From contig CAWFMD010000006.1 in assembly GCA_963816975.1 (NCBI GenBank), positions 1,178,001 through 1,242,000 on the forward strand: DNA of 64,000 nucleotides. Reading direction: 5' to 3'. Positions 22,365 through 33,974 of the stretch are shown piece by piece; the first letter of the stretch is position 1; every line of letters starts with the position of its first letter. The translations under genes were made by a program, and so were the position numbers. This DNA comes from DASRIA01 sp963816975. GTDB taxonomy: Bacteria > Actinomycetota > Thermoleophilia > Solirubrobacterales > JBBDJG01. Under the pieces are notes generated by a model, which was not told the origin of the DNA, made no database searches, and saw only the letters and a program-made list of their open reading frames with translations.

Positions 22365-23780
22365 CTAGGCTTGCTCCACAGCGGCGGGGGCTGGGCCGCC
22401 TGCTTCTTCGGCCAGGTCCGCGGCGAGCGTTTCCAGGTCGCGGCCGTGTGGTTCGAGCTTCACGATCGCGAACGCGACGCCGACGAGTAGCGCCGACACC
22501 GCGAGGAACAGGAACGATGGGGTCAGCGCACCGAGCGTCGCCTCCGGATCGATCAGGTCGCCGGTGCCGGCCACCAGCGCGATCACCAGCGGGCCGATGA
22601 TGCGACCCACGCCGCTCACCGCCCAGGCCAGGCCCATCCCGTGCGTGCGCAGGCTGGTGGGAAAGACCTCCGGCGTGTACGGAGCGAGGTTGGCGAAGCC
22701 GCCGTCCAGGAAGAAGGCCGCGGGGATCAGGGCGAGCAGGAAGAGCGGCGCGCCGGCGACCTCCGTGTCGCTGCTGAACGCCGCGAGCACGAGGGGCGGC
22801 ACGGCGCCGAAGCCCATCAGCAAGCCGCACGCCCGCCTGCCCAAGCGGTGCGGCATGAACGAGAAGAAGAGCCGGCCGGCAAGCGAGCCGAGCGCGACCA
22901 GCAGGAACAGCAGGGCGGCATCGTCGGCGCTCACGTCCAGGATCCGCTCGAGGAACGTCGGCCCCCACAGCACCAGCCCGGAGACGGCGATCGAAGCTCC
23001 CAGCCATGCCATCACCGTGACCAGGACGCTCTGGCGATATCTCCACAGATCCGAGTAGCTCGTGCCCGCGTCCGCCGGCTGGGGCGGCACCGCGAGGGTC
23101 AGCTCGTCCTCCGGTCGTTGCGTGAGCCATGCGACCACGCGCCGTGCCTCCCGCAGCCGCCCCTGGCTCGCGAGCCAGCGGGGGGACTCCGGCACGTACG
23201 AGGCGATGAAGAAGACGAGTAGCACCGGCAGCAGGCCGATCGCGAACGCGACCCGCCAGGGCAGCACCGCCGCGACCACGGCGGCGACCATGATGCCGAC
23301 GGGCACCATCGCGGTCGTGACGAACCCCACCACCCTGGTCCGCAGCCGGGTGGGCGTGAACTCGAGCACCAGCGGTACGGCGATCACGGCGACGCCGGCG
23401 ACGCCGGCTCCCACCGCCAGGCGCAGGGCCGTGATGTACCACCAACCTCCCGCGGGCGCGAGCGCCAGCGCTCCGGTGGCGAGGGAGAACATCACGATCC
23501 CGGCCATCAGCGGCACGCGGCGGCCGAGGCGGTCCCCGGCGCGCCCCCAGACGATGCTCCCGCCGATCGCGCCCAACCCCGCGGCCAGCAGCATCGCTGC
23601 AGCCTGCCCGAACGTCAGGTCCCACTCGTCGGCAAGATCGGGCACCACGAATGCGATCAGGAAGAAGTCGAACAAGTCCAGCACCGCGCCTACCATCACG
23701 GCACCCGCGAGCACGTAGAAACGGCGCGTGAGGGGAGCCTCGTCGAGCGCCTCGAGAAACGGAGTGCCCGGCTCTTTCAC
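22365..23780 (-). CDS. MFS transporter (sugar/aromatic-acid porter-like)
   Basis: 471 residues from the GTG at 23780, which overlaps the stop of the upstream gene (GTGA); the longer reading into that gene is rejected. Twelve membrane helices are visible. The loop 2-3 signature GRAGDRLGRRVPL and the mid-loop VPESPRWLASQGRLREARRV mark the sugar-porter/aromatic-acid branch of the major facilitator superfamily. LFDFFLIAFVVPDLADEW in helix 1 carries acidic residues typical of proton-coupled carriers of this group. The substrate is unknown. It is translationally coupled to the small membrane protein upstream. Confidence 0.85.
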   Translation of the reverse strand: MKEPGTPFLEALDEAPLTRRFYVLAGAVMVGAVLDLFDFFLIAFVVPDLADEWDLTFGQAAAMLLAAGLGAIGGSIVWGRAGDRLGRRVPLMAGIVMFSLATGALALAPAGGWWYITALRLAVGAGVAGVAVIAVPLVLEFTPTRLRTRVVGFVTTAMVPVGIMVAAVVAAVLPWRVAFAIGLLPVLLVFFIASYVPESPRWLASQGRLREARRVVAWLTQRPEDELTLAVPPQPADAGTSYSDLWRYRQSVLVTVMAWLGASIAVSGLVLWGPTFLERILDVSADDAALLFLLVALGSLAGRLFFSFMPHRLGRRACGLLMGFGAVPPLVLAAFSSDTEVAGAPLFLLALIPAAFFLDGGFANLAPYTPEVFPTSLRTHGMGLAWAVSGVGRIIGPLVIALVAGTGDLIDPEATLGALTPSFLFLAVSALLVGVAFAIVKLEPHGRDLETLAADLAEEAGGPAPAAVEQA

Positions 23781-24355
23781 GGCCTCGTGCGGCGGCGCGC
23801 GTCCGCGCGCGACAGCTGCCACGCGAGGCCGGCTGCCCCGGCGAGGGCGACCACTGCGCCCCCAAGCTCCACCCAGAAGCCGGGCTGCGGCTCCGCCTCT
23901 CCCGCCTCGATCTCCGTCGTCAGCCCCGACGAGGTGACGTCGGGGATGTCGCCGATCAGCACGATCAGCAGGGCGATCGCGGCGAGCACCACTGCCGCCC
24001 AGGCGGGCAGGCGCTGGCGCGTCCATCCCGCCAACAGCGCCGTGGCTGCGATCACGGTCCCGATCACCCCGAGCGCCCAGGAATGCTGGTCCGCCCCGGA
24101 GCGAATCGAGCCGGCGGCATTCGACGTCGCACCGCCCGGCGTGACGATCCGGTAGAGGTCGAGCGTCTCGGAGTACAGCAGCAGCAGGCCACCCACCACG
24201 GCGAGCACGGTGGCGACCGCGAGCGAGCGCCGGCGCACGAAGCGCACGGGCGCCGCCGCCGCGTGTTCGAGCGCCGCCTCGACCGCTCGCAGGACGCCTC
24301 CGCGAGCGCGCCGCGGGGGATGCTCCGGGCCGCTCTGACCCTCGAATTCCGGCAT
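23777..24355 (-). CDS. Four-helix membrane protein of unknown function
   Basis: 192 residues with a polar N-terminus, then four hydrophobic segments (SLAVATVLAVVGGLLLLYS near 45-63, ALGVIGTVIAATALLAGW, AAVVLAAIALLIVLIG, LGGAVVALAGAAGLAWQL) and a basic end. Both termini should be inside. No enzymatic motif is seen. Its stop overlaps the start of the MFS gene by four bases, so the pair is probably one operon, and this may be an accessory to the transporter. The ATG lies close to the predicted fusA -10 element on the other strand, so the two promoters overlap. Confidence 0.65.
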   Translation of the reverse strand: MPEFEGQSGPEHPPRRARGGVLRAVEAALEHAAAAPVRFVRRRSLAVATVLAVVGGLLLLYSETLDLYRIVTPGGATSNAAGSIRSGADQHSWALGVIGTVIAATALLAGWTRQRLPAWAAVVLAAIALLIVLIGDIPDVTSSGLTTEIEAGEAEPQPGFWVELGGAVVALAGAAGLAWQLSRADARRRTRP

Positions 24356-24365
24356 CGCCCCCTGC

Positions 24366-24559
24366 TATCCTTGGCCGACGTCCACGGGCGCATCAGAACT
24401 TGCCTCGAGCGCCTCAGGGGAGCGGCTGGGAGGGAATTGCCCGGGACTCCCCGAAAATGGAGTCCGACCGCCGATAGCCCACCGCTCGCAGGCCACGTTG
24501 CATTCCCGGCCCGCGAGGGCTCTTTTTTTGCTTGGTACCAGCCGATCCATTAGGAACTC
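24366..24559 (+). promoter_or_regulatory. fusA promoter and structured leader with attenuator
   Basis: A TGC-extended -10 box TATCCT (24366-24371) with no good -35 precedes about 180 nt of non-coding leader. The leader contains a 7-bp stem GGACTCC/GGAGTCC at about 24443-24464 and an intrinsic-terminator-like hairpin GCCC-GCGA-GGGC followed by TCTTTTTTT (24509-24529), only 30 bp before the fusA ATG. That layout suggests transcription attenuation of fusA; the ligand or sensing principle is unknown. Confidence 0.5.
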
Positions 24560-26668
<2,109 letters not shown>

Positions 26669-26675
26669 ATAAGGG

Positions 26676-26701
26676 CCGACCGGCCGTCGGCGGCCGGTCG
26701 G
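26676..26701 (+). terminator. 11-bp hairpin after fusA
   Basis: CCGACCGGCCG (26676-26686) pairs with CGGCCGGTCGG (26691-26701) with a TCGG loop, starting 8 bp after the fusA stop. A short GTTTG follows. Downstream, TATATT at 26761-26766 preceded by AGC is a candidate -10 box for tuf. Confidence 0.65.
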
Positions 26702-26856
26702 GTTTGCGGTGGTAAGTCGGTCTTTCGGCCGTCCGCGCAGGCCTTGCGCCTCAATCCAGCTATATTTTCGCGGTTGGCCCGCGTGCCGCCCCAGCGGCCA
26801 CTCGCCGGTCCTTGCCGTGAGCCCAGCCCGTCTATCGAGACCAAGGAGCTAAGAAA

Positions 26857-28044
<1,188 letters not shown>

Positions 28045-28047
28045 TTC

Positions 28048-28074
28048 CGAGAGCCGGCACGGAGCCGGCTCTCG
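28048..28074 (+). terminator. 11-bp hairpin after tuf
   Basis: CGAGAGCCGGC (28048-28058) pairs with GCCGGCTCTCG (28064-28074) with a 5-nt loop, 4 bp past the tuf stop. A weak TCAAGTTT tail follows. It separates tuf from rpsJ. Confidence 0.65.
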
Positions 28075-28150
28075 TCAAGTTTGGGATACGACCGGGGCGA
28101 GGCCCTGACGGGGGCTTCGCCCCACGTGCGACCACACACAAGAAAGACGA

Positions 28151-28471
28151 ATGGCAGCGATAGCGCAAAACAAGATCAGGATCAGGCTCAAGGCGTACGA
28201 CCACGACGCCATCGACCGCGCTGCGGCGGAGATCGTCGAGACGGCCGAGCGCACCGGCGCGACCGTCGCGGGGCCCGTGCCGCTGCCCACCGAGAAGAAC
28301 GTCTACGTCGTGATCCGCAGCCCGTTCAAGGACAAGGACTCGCGCGAGCACTTCGAGATCCGCACGCACAAGCGGCTGATCGACATACATCAGCCCTCGC
28401 CGAAGACCGTCGACTCGCTTCAGCGCCTGGACCACCTCCCCGCCGGCGTCGACATCGAGATCCGCCTGTGA
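28151..28471 (+). CDS. rpsJ: Ribosomal protein S10
   Basis: 106 residues. IRIRLKAYDHDAIDRAA at the start and HKRLIDIHQPSPKTVDSLQR in the middle are diagnostic. S10 is in the 30S head and doubles as NusE in antitermination. Its stop overlaps rplC by one base (TGATG), beginning a long, tightly coupled run of ribosomal protein genes. Confidence 0.98.
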   Translation: MAAIAQNKIRIRLKAYDHDAIDRAAAEIVETAERTGATVAGPVPLPTEKNVYVVIRSPFKDKDSREHFEIRTHKRLIDIHQPSPKTVDSLQRLDHLPAGVDIEIRL

Positions 28472-29097
28472 TGTCCGGGATCCTCGGAAAGAAGCTCGGC
28501 ATGACCCAGCTGTTCACGGAGGAAGGTGAGCGTGTTTCCGTGACGGTCATCGAGGCGGGCCCGTGCGCGGTGACCGCCGTGCGTGATCCCGAGCGCGACG
28601 GATACCGAGCGGTGCAGCTGGCGTTCGGGGAGACCAAGGAGGCGCGGCTGACCAAGCCCGAGCGCGGCCATCTGAAGCGCGCCGGCGCCGGGCCGCTGCG
28701 GCACCTCGCCGAGTTCCGCGTCGCCGACGGCGACGACCGCGCCTACGAGCTCGGTCAGACCCTGAGCGTGGCCGACGTCTTCGAGAAGGGCCAGCGCGTG
28801 AAGGTCAGCTCACGTTCGAAGGGCAAGGGCTTCCAGGGCACGATCCGCCGCCACGGCTTCTCGCGCGGGCCGGTCAGCCACGGCTCCCACAACGTCCGGG
28901 CGCCGGGCTCGATCGGGGCCAGCGCGACGCCTTCGCACGTCATGAAGGGCACCCGCCTTCCCGGCCAGATGGGCAACGCGCGCGTGACCCAGCGGGGACT
29001 CGAGGTCATCGACGTCGACGCGGACCGCAACCTGCTGCTGCTCCGCGGCTCGGTTCCGGGGGCCGAGGGGGCGCTGGTGGAGGTGCGCGATGCCTGA
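28471..29097 (+). CDS. rplC: Ribosomal protein L3
   Basis: 208 residues from the ATG at 28471; an upstream extension in this frame would overlap all of rpsJ and is rejected. The start MSGILGKKLGMTQLFTEEG and the glycine/arginine loop FQGTIRRHGFSRGPVSHGSH that reaches the peptidyl transferase region are typical. L3 initiates 50S assembly. Its end overlaps rplD by eight bases. Confidence 0.97.
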   Translation: MSGILGKKLGMTQLFTEEGERVSVTVIEAGPCAVTAVRDPERDGYRAVQLAFGETKEARLTKPERGHLKRAGAGPLRHLAEFRVADGDDRAYELGQTLSVADVFEKGQRVKVSSRSKGKGFQGTIRRHGFSRGPVSHGSHNVRAPGSIGASATPSHVMKGTRLPGQMGNARVTQRGLEVIDVDADRNLLLLRGSVPGAEGALVEVRDA

Positions 29098-29752
29098 GGC
29101 CGCTCCCAGCGCGCCGCGGCTGGGCGGGCAGGGCACCGTGAAGCTGCCCGCCGAGATCTTCTCCGAGCCTTTCCACAACGGCGTCGTCTACGAGGCGGCC
29201 CGCGCGGAGCAACTCGCGCGCCGCCGTGGGACGGCGTCCACCCTGCGGCGCGGCGAGGTCAGCGGCGGTGGCGCGAAGCCCTGGCGCCAGAAGGGCACCG
29301 GCCGTGCGCGAGCCGGCTCGATTCGCCCTCCGCACTGGACGGGCGGCGGAGTCGCGTTCGGTCCCACCCCGCGCAACTACACCGTCAAGGTGAACCGGCG
29401 CACGCGCAGGCGCGCGCTGCGGGCCGCGCTCAGCGTGCACGCACGGCGGGGCAGCATCTCGGTGGTCGACGCCTCCTCCTACTCCGAGCCGTCGACGAAG
29501 ACCGCGGCGCAGGCGCTCGACTCGCTCGACGGGCCGCGCAAGGTGCTCATGCTGCTGGGGAGCGCGGAGCTTGCGTGCGCGAAGTCGTTTCGCAACATCG
29601 CGCGGGTCGTGGTGCTCGAAGCGCGCCAGGCGGGCGTGGCCGATGTGATCGGCGCACGCAACCTCGTGCTCTCCGAGGCGGCGATCGACGACCTCGCGAT
29701 CGTCGCAGCCGACCCCAAGCCCCGGATCCCGGCGCAGCAGCAGGCAGCTTAG
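29090..29752 (+). CDS. rplD: Ribosomal protein L4
   Basis: 220 residues, overlapping rplC by eight bases. The tunnel-loop region with KPWRQKGTGRARAGSIRPP and HWTGGGVAFGPTPRNY is the clear L4 signature; it lines the exit tunnel where macrolides act. The N-terminus is a little longer than in E. coli. L4 represses the S10 operon in enterobacteria; no such site is evident here. Confidence 0.97.
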   Translation: MPEAAPSAPRLGGQGTVKLPAEIFSEPFHNGVVYEAARAEQLARRRGTASTLRRGEVSGGGAKPWRQKGTGRARAGSIRPPHWTGGGVAFGPTPRNYTVKVNRRTRRRALRAALSVHARRGSISVVDASSYSEPSTKTAAQALDSLDGPRKVLMLLGSAELACAKSFRNIARVVVLEARQAGVADVIGARNLVLSEAAIDDLAIVAADPKPRIPAQQQAA

Positions 29753-29754
29753 AG

Positions 29755-30051
29755 ATGGACCCCCGGAACGTGTTGCGCAGCCCGGTGATCTCCGAAAAGA
29801 GCTATGCGCTGATCGCCGAGAACAAGTACACGTTCAGGGTTCACCCCGACGCCCACAAGACCCAGATCAGGTCGGCGGTGGAAGTGGTCTTCGGCGTGCG
29901 CGTGACCGACGTCCGCACGATGAAGATGAAGTCCAAGCCAAAGCGCCGCGGTTGGACCTCCGGCCGCACGCGCGAGTGGAAGAAGGCCGTCGTCGAACTC
30001 GCCCCGGGCGATCGGATCGAGTTGTTCGAGGGGGCGGCTTCGGCCGAATAG
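29755..30051 (+). CDS. rplW: Ribosomal protein L23
   Basis: 98 residues from ATG just after the rplD stop. MDPRNVLRSPVISEKSYAL, a central YTFRVHPDAHKTQIRSAVE, then VRTMKMKSKPKRRG are L23 blocks. L23 sits at the tunnel exit and docks trigger factor and SRP. It is followed by rplB with three bases between. Confidence 0.97.
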   Translation: MDPRNVLRSPVISEKSYALIAENKYTFRVHPDAHKTQIRSAVEVVFGVRVTDVRTMKMKSKPKRRGWTSGRTREWKKAVVELAPGDRIELFEGAASAE

Positions 30052-30054
30052 CGC

Positions 30055-30894
30055 ATGGCGGTCCGCAAGCACAAGCCAACCAGCCCGGGCCGGCGCTTCG
30101 CCACCTGGCTGGACCGCGAGGAGCTGACCCGCTCCTCGCCCGAGAAGTCTCTCGTCGAGGGCAAGTCCAAGAGCGGCGGGCGCAACACGCACGGCCGCGT
30201 GACGAGTCGCCACCGCGGCGGGGGTGCCAAGCGCCGGTATCGCCGCATCGACTTCAAGCGGCGCAAGGACGGCGTACCGGCAAAGGTCGCCGCGATCGAG
30301 TACGACCCCAACCGCACGGCCCACATCGCATTGCTCCATTACCGCGACGGGGAGAAGCGCTACATCCTCGCTCCGCAGCGCCTGACGGTCGGCATGGAGG
30401 TGACGTCCGGCGAGGGCGCCGAGATCGGAGTCGGCAACTCGCTGCCGCTGGGCCGGATCCCGACCGGAACCGTGGTGCACAACGTCGAGATGACCCCGGG
30501 GCGGGGCGGGCAACTGGGCCGCTCGGCCGGCGCGTCGATCCAGCTCGTCGCGAAGGAAGGCCGGACCGCGACCCTGCGCCTCCCCTCGGGCGAGATGCGC
30601 ATGGTCCCGGCGGAGTGCCGCGCCACGATCGGAACGATCGGCAACGCGGACCATGAGAACGTGACCATCGGCAAGGCGGGCCGCAGCCGCCACAAGGGCA
30701 TCCGCCCGCAGACGCGTGGCACGGCGATGAACCCGGTCGATCACCCGCACGGCGGCGGAGAGGGAAAGACCACCGCCGGCCGCCATCCCGTGACGCCGTG
30801 GGGCGTGCCGACGCTCGGCTACCGCACGCGCAAGAAGGGCAAGCAGTCCGACAAGTACATCGTCCGCGGTCGCAAGCGCGGGAAGAGGCGATAG
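30055..30894 (+). CDS. rplB: Ribosomal protein L2
   Basis: 279 residues. It has the RNA-binding N-terminal domain, the conserved VEMTPGRGGQLGRSAG and, near the end, MNPVDHPHGGGEGKT, with the histidine important near the peptidyl transferase centre. The basic C-terminus (RKKGKQSDKYIVRGRKRGKR) is standard. Confidence 0.98.
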   Translation: MAVRKHKPTSPGRRFATWLDREELTRSSPEKSLVEGKSKSGGRNTHGRVTSRHRGGGAKRRYRRIDFKRRKDGVPAKVAAIEYDPNRTAHIALLHYRDGEKRYILAPQRLTVGMEVTSGEGAEIGVGNSLPLGRIPTGTVVHNVEMTPGRGGQLGRSAGASIQLVAKEGRTATLRLPSGEMRMVPAECRATIGTIGNADHENVTIGKAGRSRHKGIRPQTRGTAMNPVDHPHGGGEGKTTAGRHPVTPWGVPTLGYRTRKKGKQSDKYIVRGRKRGKRR

Positions 30895-30896
30895 CG

Positions 30897-31178
30897 ATGG
30901 GTAGGTCGACGAAGAAGGGCCCGTGGGCCGAGGAACGTCTGATGCAGCGCATCGCGCGCATGAACGAGAGCGGCGACAAGCGCATGGTGAAGACCTGGTC
31001 GCGTGCTTCCACGATCTTCCCCGAGATGGTGGGCCACACGATTGCGGTCCACGACGGCCGCAAGCACGTGCCCGTGTTCATCAGCGAGTCGATGGTCGGT
31101 CACAAGCTGGGCGAGTTCGCCCCGACGCGGGTCTTCCGCGGCCACGCCGGCTCCGACAAGACGGCCAGGGTCAGGTAG
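30897..31178 (+). CDS. rpsS: Ribosomal protein S19
   Basis: 93 residues. MGRSTKKGPWAEERLM, WSRASTIFPEMVGHTIAVHD and KLGEFAPTRVFRGH identify S19, which sits in the 30S head near the A-site finger. The ATG is two bases past the rplB stop, and the earlier in-frame reading into rplB is rejected. Confidence 0.97.
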   Translation: MGRSTKKGPWAEERLMQRIARMNESGDKRMVKTWSRASTIFPEMVGHTIAVHDGRKHVPVFISESMVGHKLGEFAPTRVFRGHAGSDKTARVR

Positions 31179-31180
31179 CG

Positions 31181-31855
31181 ATGGCGGACGAGCAGAAGAG
31201 CGGCGCTCGAGCAGGCTCGGGCAAGGACGACAAGCCGGCAAAGCGCAAGCCCGCCGCGAAGAAGCCGGCGGAGAAGAAGCCGGCGGAGAAGAAGCCGGCC
31301 AAGGCCACCCCGAAGCAGGAGACGAAGGCTGCGGCCAAGCCGCGCGCGCGCAAGCCGGCGGCGGCCAAGGCCAAGGCCGAGACCAAGCCCGCTGCGCGCC
31401 GGCGCCCGGCGGCGCAGAAGCCAGCTTCCGAGACCAAGGCGCCCGCCGAGCCGAAGCCCGCCGAGGGGGAGCCGGCACAGCCCGCGCGCACCTCACCCAG
31501 GCGCGCGGCGCCGACGCGCCCGCTGGTGCGCGCACAGGCCAAGTACGTGCGCTCCTCCGCGCGAAAAGCCCGCCTCGTGATGGACCATGTGCGGGGTCGG
31601 CCGGTCGCCGAGGCGCGCGCTCTGCTGCGCCACAGCCCACGTGGTGTCGCGCGGGACGTGGAGCGGTTGCTCAACTCCGCCATCGCCAACGCGGAGAACA
31701 ACCACGAGCTGGTGGGCGACGATTTGTACGTGAAGGAGATCTACGCTGACGAGGGCCCGACACTGCGGCGTTTCCGTCCACGCGCGCAGGGACGTGCAAC
31801 GCGGATTCGGAAGCGCACCAGCCATCTGACCGTAGGGCTGTCGACGAGGGAGTGA
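31181..31855 (+). CDS. rplV: Ribosomal protein L22 with a long basic N-terminal extension
   Basis: 224 residues, about twice the normal length. The true L22 domain is the C-terminal half (VRAQAKYVRSSARKARLVMD to the end, RIRKRTSHLTVGLS). The first 105 residues are low-complexity Lys/Ala/Pro (PAKRKPAAKKPAEKKPAEKK), like a histone H1 tail. An ATG two bases past rpsS, in the coupled arrangement of the operon, supports the long start, and no internal start with a good ribosome site precedes the core. L22 lines the exit tunnel; the tail would lie on or near the ribosome surface and could bind RNA. Its role is unknown. Confidence 0.93.
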   Translation: MADEQKSGARAGSGKDDKPAKRKPAAKKPAEKKPAEKKPAKATPKQETKAAAKPRARKPAAAKAKAETKPAARRRPAAQKPASETKAPAEPKPAEGEPAQPARTSPRRAAPTRPLVRAQAKYVRSSARKARLVMDHVRGRPVAEARALLRHSPRGVARDVERLLNSAIANAENNHELVGDDLYVKEIYADEGPTLRRFRPRAQGRATRIRKRTSHLTVGLSTRE

Positions 31856-31859
31856 CCTA

Positions 31860-32624
31860 GTGGGGCAAAAAGTTCATCCAGAAGGTTTCAGGGTCGGCTA
31901 CATCCACGACTGGAAGTCGAACTGGTTCAACGAGCGCGAATTCGCGGACTACCTGCTCGAGGACGTCAAGATCCGCGAGCACATCGAGGGCAAGCTGGGG
32001 CACGCCGGCCTGTCCGACATCCGCATCCGCAAGGACAAGAACGAGGTCACCGTGGACATCCACACGGCGCGGCCCGGCATCGTGATCGGCAAGTCGGGCA
32101 GCGAGGTCGACGCGCTGCGCCGCGACCTCCACAAGCTGACCGCGAAGCAGGTGCGCGTCAACATCCTCGAGGTCAAGCGGCCTGAGCTGGACGCCAAGCT
32201 CGTGGCCCAGTCGATCGCCGAGCAGCTCCAGAATCGCGTGGCATTCCGGCGGGCGATGAAGCGCGCGCTGACATCGGCGATGCGCTCGGGCGCCACCGGC
32301 GTGCGGGTGCAGGTGTCGGGGCGGCTCGGAGGCGCGGAGATGGCCCGCACCGAGGGCTACTCGGACGGCCGGGTCCCGCTCCACACCCTGCGCGCGGACA
32401 TCGATTACGGGCTGTACGAGGCGAAGACGACGCACGGGCGGATCGGCGTCAAGTGCTGGATCAACAAGGGCGAGGTGATGCCCGAGGGCTACCTGACCAC
32501 GGACGGCGCCGACTCGCCGCTGCCGCAGCGCGGGCGCGGTGCACGCGGGCGCGGCGCAGACGGACAGCAGCGCGAGGACGGCGGCGGCGATTCCAGGCGC
32601 GGCGGCGGCCGGAGGGGTCGATAG
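31860..32624 (+). CDS. rpsC: Ribosomal protein S3
   Basis: 254 residues from GTG. GQKVHPEGFRVGYIHDWKSN starts the protein; the KH domain has RPGIVIGKSGSEVDALRRDL, and the C-terminal domain has ATGVRVQVSGRLGGAEMART. S3 helps form the mRNA entry site. The end adds about 35 residues rich in Gly, Arg and Asp, longer than the E. coli protein. Confidence 0.97.
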   Translation: MGQKVHPEGFRVGYIHDWKSNWFNEREFADYLLEDVKIREHIEGKLGHAGLSDIRIRKDKNEVTVDIHTARPGIVIGKSGSEVDALRRDLHKLTAKQVRVNILEVKRPELDAKLVAQSIAEQLQNRVAFRRAMKRALTSAMRSGATGVRVQVSGRLGGAEMARTEGYSDGRVPLHTLRADIDYGLYEAKTTHGRIGVKCWINKGEVMPEGYLTTDGADSPLPQRGRGARGRGADGQQREDGGGDSRRGGGRRGR

Positions 32625-33038
32625 GTGCTCAGCCCCAAACGCGTCAAGCACCGCAAGCAGCATCGCGGCCGCAGAGCCGGCTTCGCCAAGGGTGGCACCA
32701 CGGTGCAGTTCGGCGAGTACGGACTGAAGTCGCTGGACGCCGCGTGGATCACGAACCGGCAGATCGAGGCGGCTCGCATCGCGATGACCCGCAAGATCAA
32801 GCGCGGGGGAAAGGTCTGGATCAACATCTTCCCGGACAAGCCAGTCACGCAGAAGCCTGCGGAGACGAGGATGGGCTCGGGCAAGGGCTCCCCCGAGTTC
32901 TGGGTCGCGGTCGTGAAGCCCGGCCGCGTGATGTTCGAGCTCGCGGGCGTGCCCGAGGATCTTGCGCGCGAGGCGATGCGCCTGGCCGGCCACAAGCTGC
33001 CCGTGCACACCAAGTTCGTGATGCGCGAGGACCAATAG
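32625..33038 (+). CDS. rplP: Ribosomal protein L16
   Basis: 137 residues from a GTG directly abutting the rpsC stop. KRVKHRKQHRGRRAGFAKGG and KPAETRMGSGKGSPEFWVAV are diagnostic. L16 contacts tRNA in the A- and P-sites of the 50S subunit. Three bases separate it from rpmC. Confidence 0.98.
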   Translation: MLSPKRVKHRKQHRGRRAGFAKGGTTVQFGEYGLKSLDAAWITNRQIEAARIAMTRKIKRGGKVWINIFPDKPVTQKPAETRMGSGKGSPEFWVAVVKPGRVMFELAGVPEDLAREAMRLAGHKLPVHTKFVMREDQ

Positions 33039-33041
33039 GCG

Positions 33042-33257
33042 ATGAAGACCAAGCAGATCAGAAACCTCAACGACGAGCAGCTGGTCGAGGCCGTGCGCGA
33101 GTTTCGCGAGGAGGCCTTCAACCTGCGCTTTCGCAACGCGACCGGCGAGCTCGAGAACACCGCCCGCCTCGGTGAGGCGAAGCGCTCGCTGGCCCGCGCG
33201 CTGACGATCGCGGGCGAGCGCAAACTGGACATCGAACACGAGCTGCGAAAGGCATAA
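33042..33257 (+). CDS. rpmC: Ribosomal protein L29
   Basis: 71 residues: two helices with IRNLNDEQLVEAVREFREEA and FNLRFRNATGELENT, the L29 hallmark. It binds near the tunnel exit next to L23. Its ATG comes three bases after rplP. Confidence 0.97.
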   Translation: MKTKQIRNLNDEQLVEAVREFREEAFNLRFRNATGELENTARLGEAKRSLARALTIAGERKLDIEHELRKA

Positions 33258-33265
33258 GCGACTTG

Positions 33266-33958
33266 ATGGCGGAAGACAAGCAGGACCAGCAGGCTCCGGC
33301 GGAGCAGGACGAGCAGGCAGCGGCGGCCGCGGAGGAGCAGGCCGCGGAGCCGGCCGCCGACGCTGCCCCGGCGTCGGAGCAGCCTGCCGCCGAGCCTGCC
33401 GCGGCTGAGCCTGCCGCGGCTGAGCCCGCGGCCGAATCTCAACCTGCCGCCGGCGCGGCCGACGCCGAGCCGGTGGAGCAGCTGTCGCCGCGAGAGCGGC
33501 GGCGGTTGGCCCGTTCTCGCGCGGATGGGCCGGCTGGACCGCAGCGCACGCTCGAGGATCGCCTGCGGGAGCGCGCCGAGCAGCGGGCCAGCAAGGCGAA
33601 GGCGCGCAGCCGCTGGCGCGCAAAGCAGAAGCAGAAAGGGCGCGCTGCGCAGAGCCCCGATTCTGGGAGCGCGGTTGCGGGTTCTCCACGGCAGGAGACT
33701 GCCATCGCACCCGGGGCGCGTAAGACGCGCCAGGGCGTCGTCGTGTCGAGCAAGGCGGACAAGACGATCACCGTGCGCATCGATCGCGTGGCGCGTCACA
33801 GGGTGTACGGAAAGGTGATGCGCGAGACCGGCACGCTGCACGCTCACGACGAGAGCAACGAGGCCAACGAGGGCGACGTCGTGCGGGTCGTCGAATCGCG
33901 CCCGCTGTCACGTACGAAGCGCTGGCGTCTGGCCGAGGTTCTGGAAAAGGCGAGGTAG
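33266..33958 (+). CDS. rpsQ: Ribosomal protein S17 with a long acidic N-terminal extension
   Basis: 230 residues, more than twice the family length. The S17 OB-fold is at the C-terminus (RKTRQGVVVSSKADKTITVR, then RHRVYGKVMRETGTLHAHDE). The first 80 residues are acidic Ala/Glu/Pro repeats (AAEPAAAEPAAAEPAAE) and the next 65 are strongly basic (ERRRLARSRADG, RWRAKQKQKGRAAQ). ATG was chosen over a TTG one codon earlier. The tail is read in the same frame without a break, so it is not an obvious assembly artefact. S17 is a primary 16S rRNA binder on the 30S body; the tail function is unknown. Confidence 0.92.
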   Translation: MAEDKQDQQAPAEQDEQAAAAAEEQAAEPAADAAPASEQPAAEPAAAEPAAAEPAAESQPAAGAADAEPVEQLSPRERRRLARSRADGPAGPQRTLEDRLRERAEQRASKAKARSRWRAKQKQKGRAAQSPDSGSAVAGSPRQETAIAPGARKTRQGVVVSSKADKTITVRIDRVARHRVYGKVMRETGTLHAHDESNEANEGDVVRVVESRPLSRTKRWRLAEVLEKAR

Positions 33959-33974
33959 AGGTGGTGAACCACGC

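Noticed and set aside
22253..24559. Insertion element or integron as cause of the split str operon
   Set aside because: No transposase, integrase, terminal inverted repeats or target duplications are visible around the two membrane genes.
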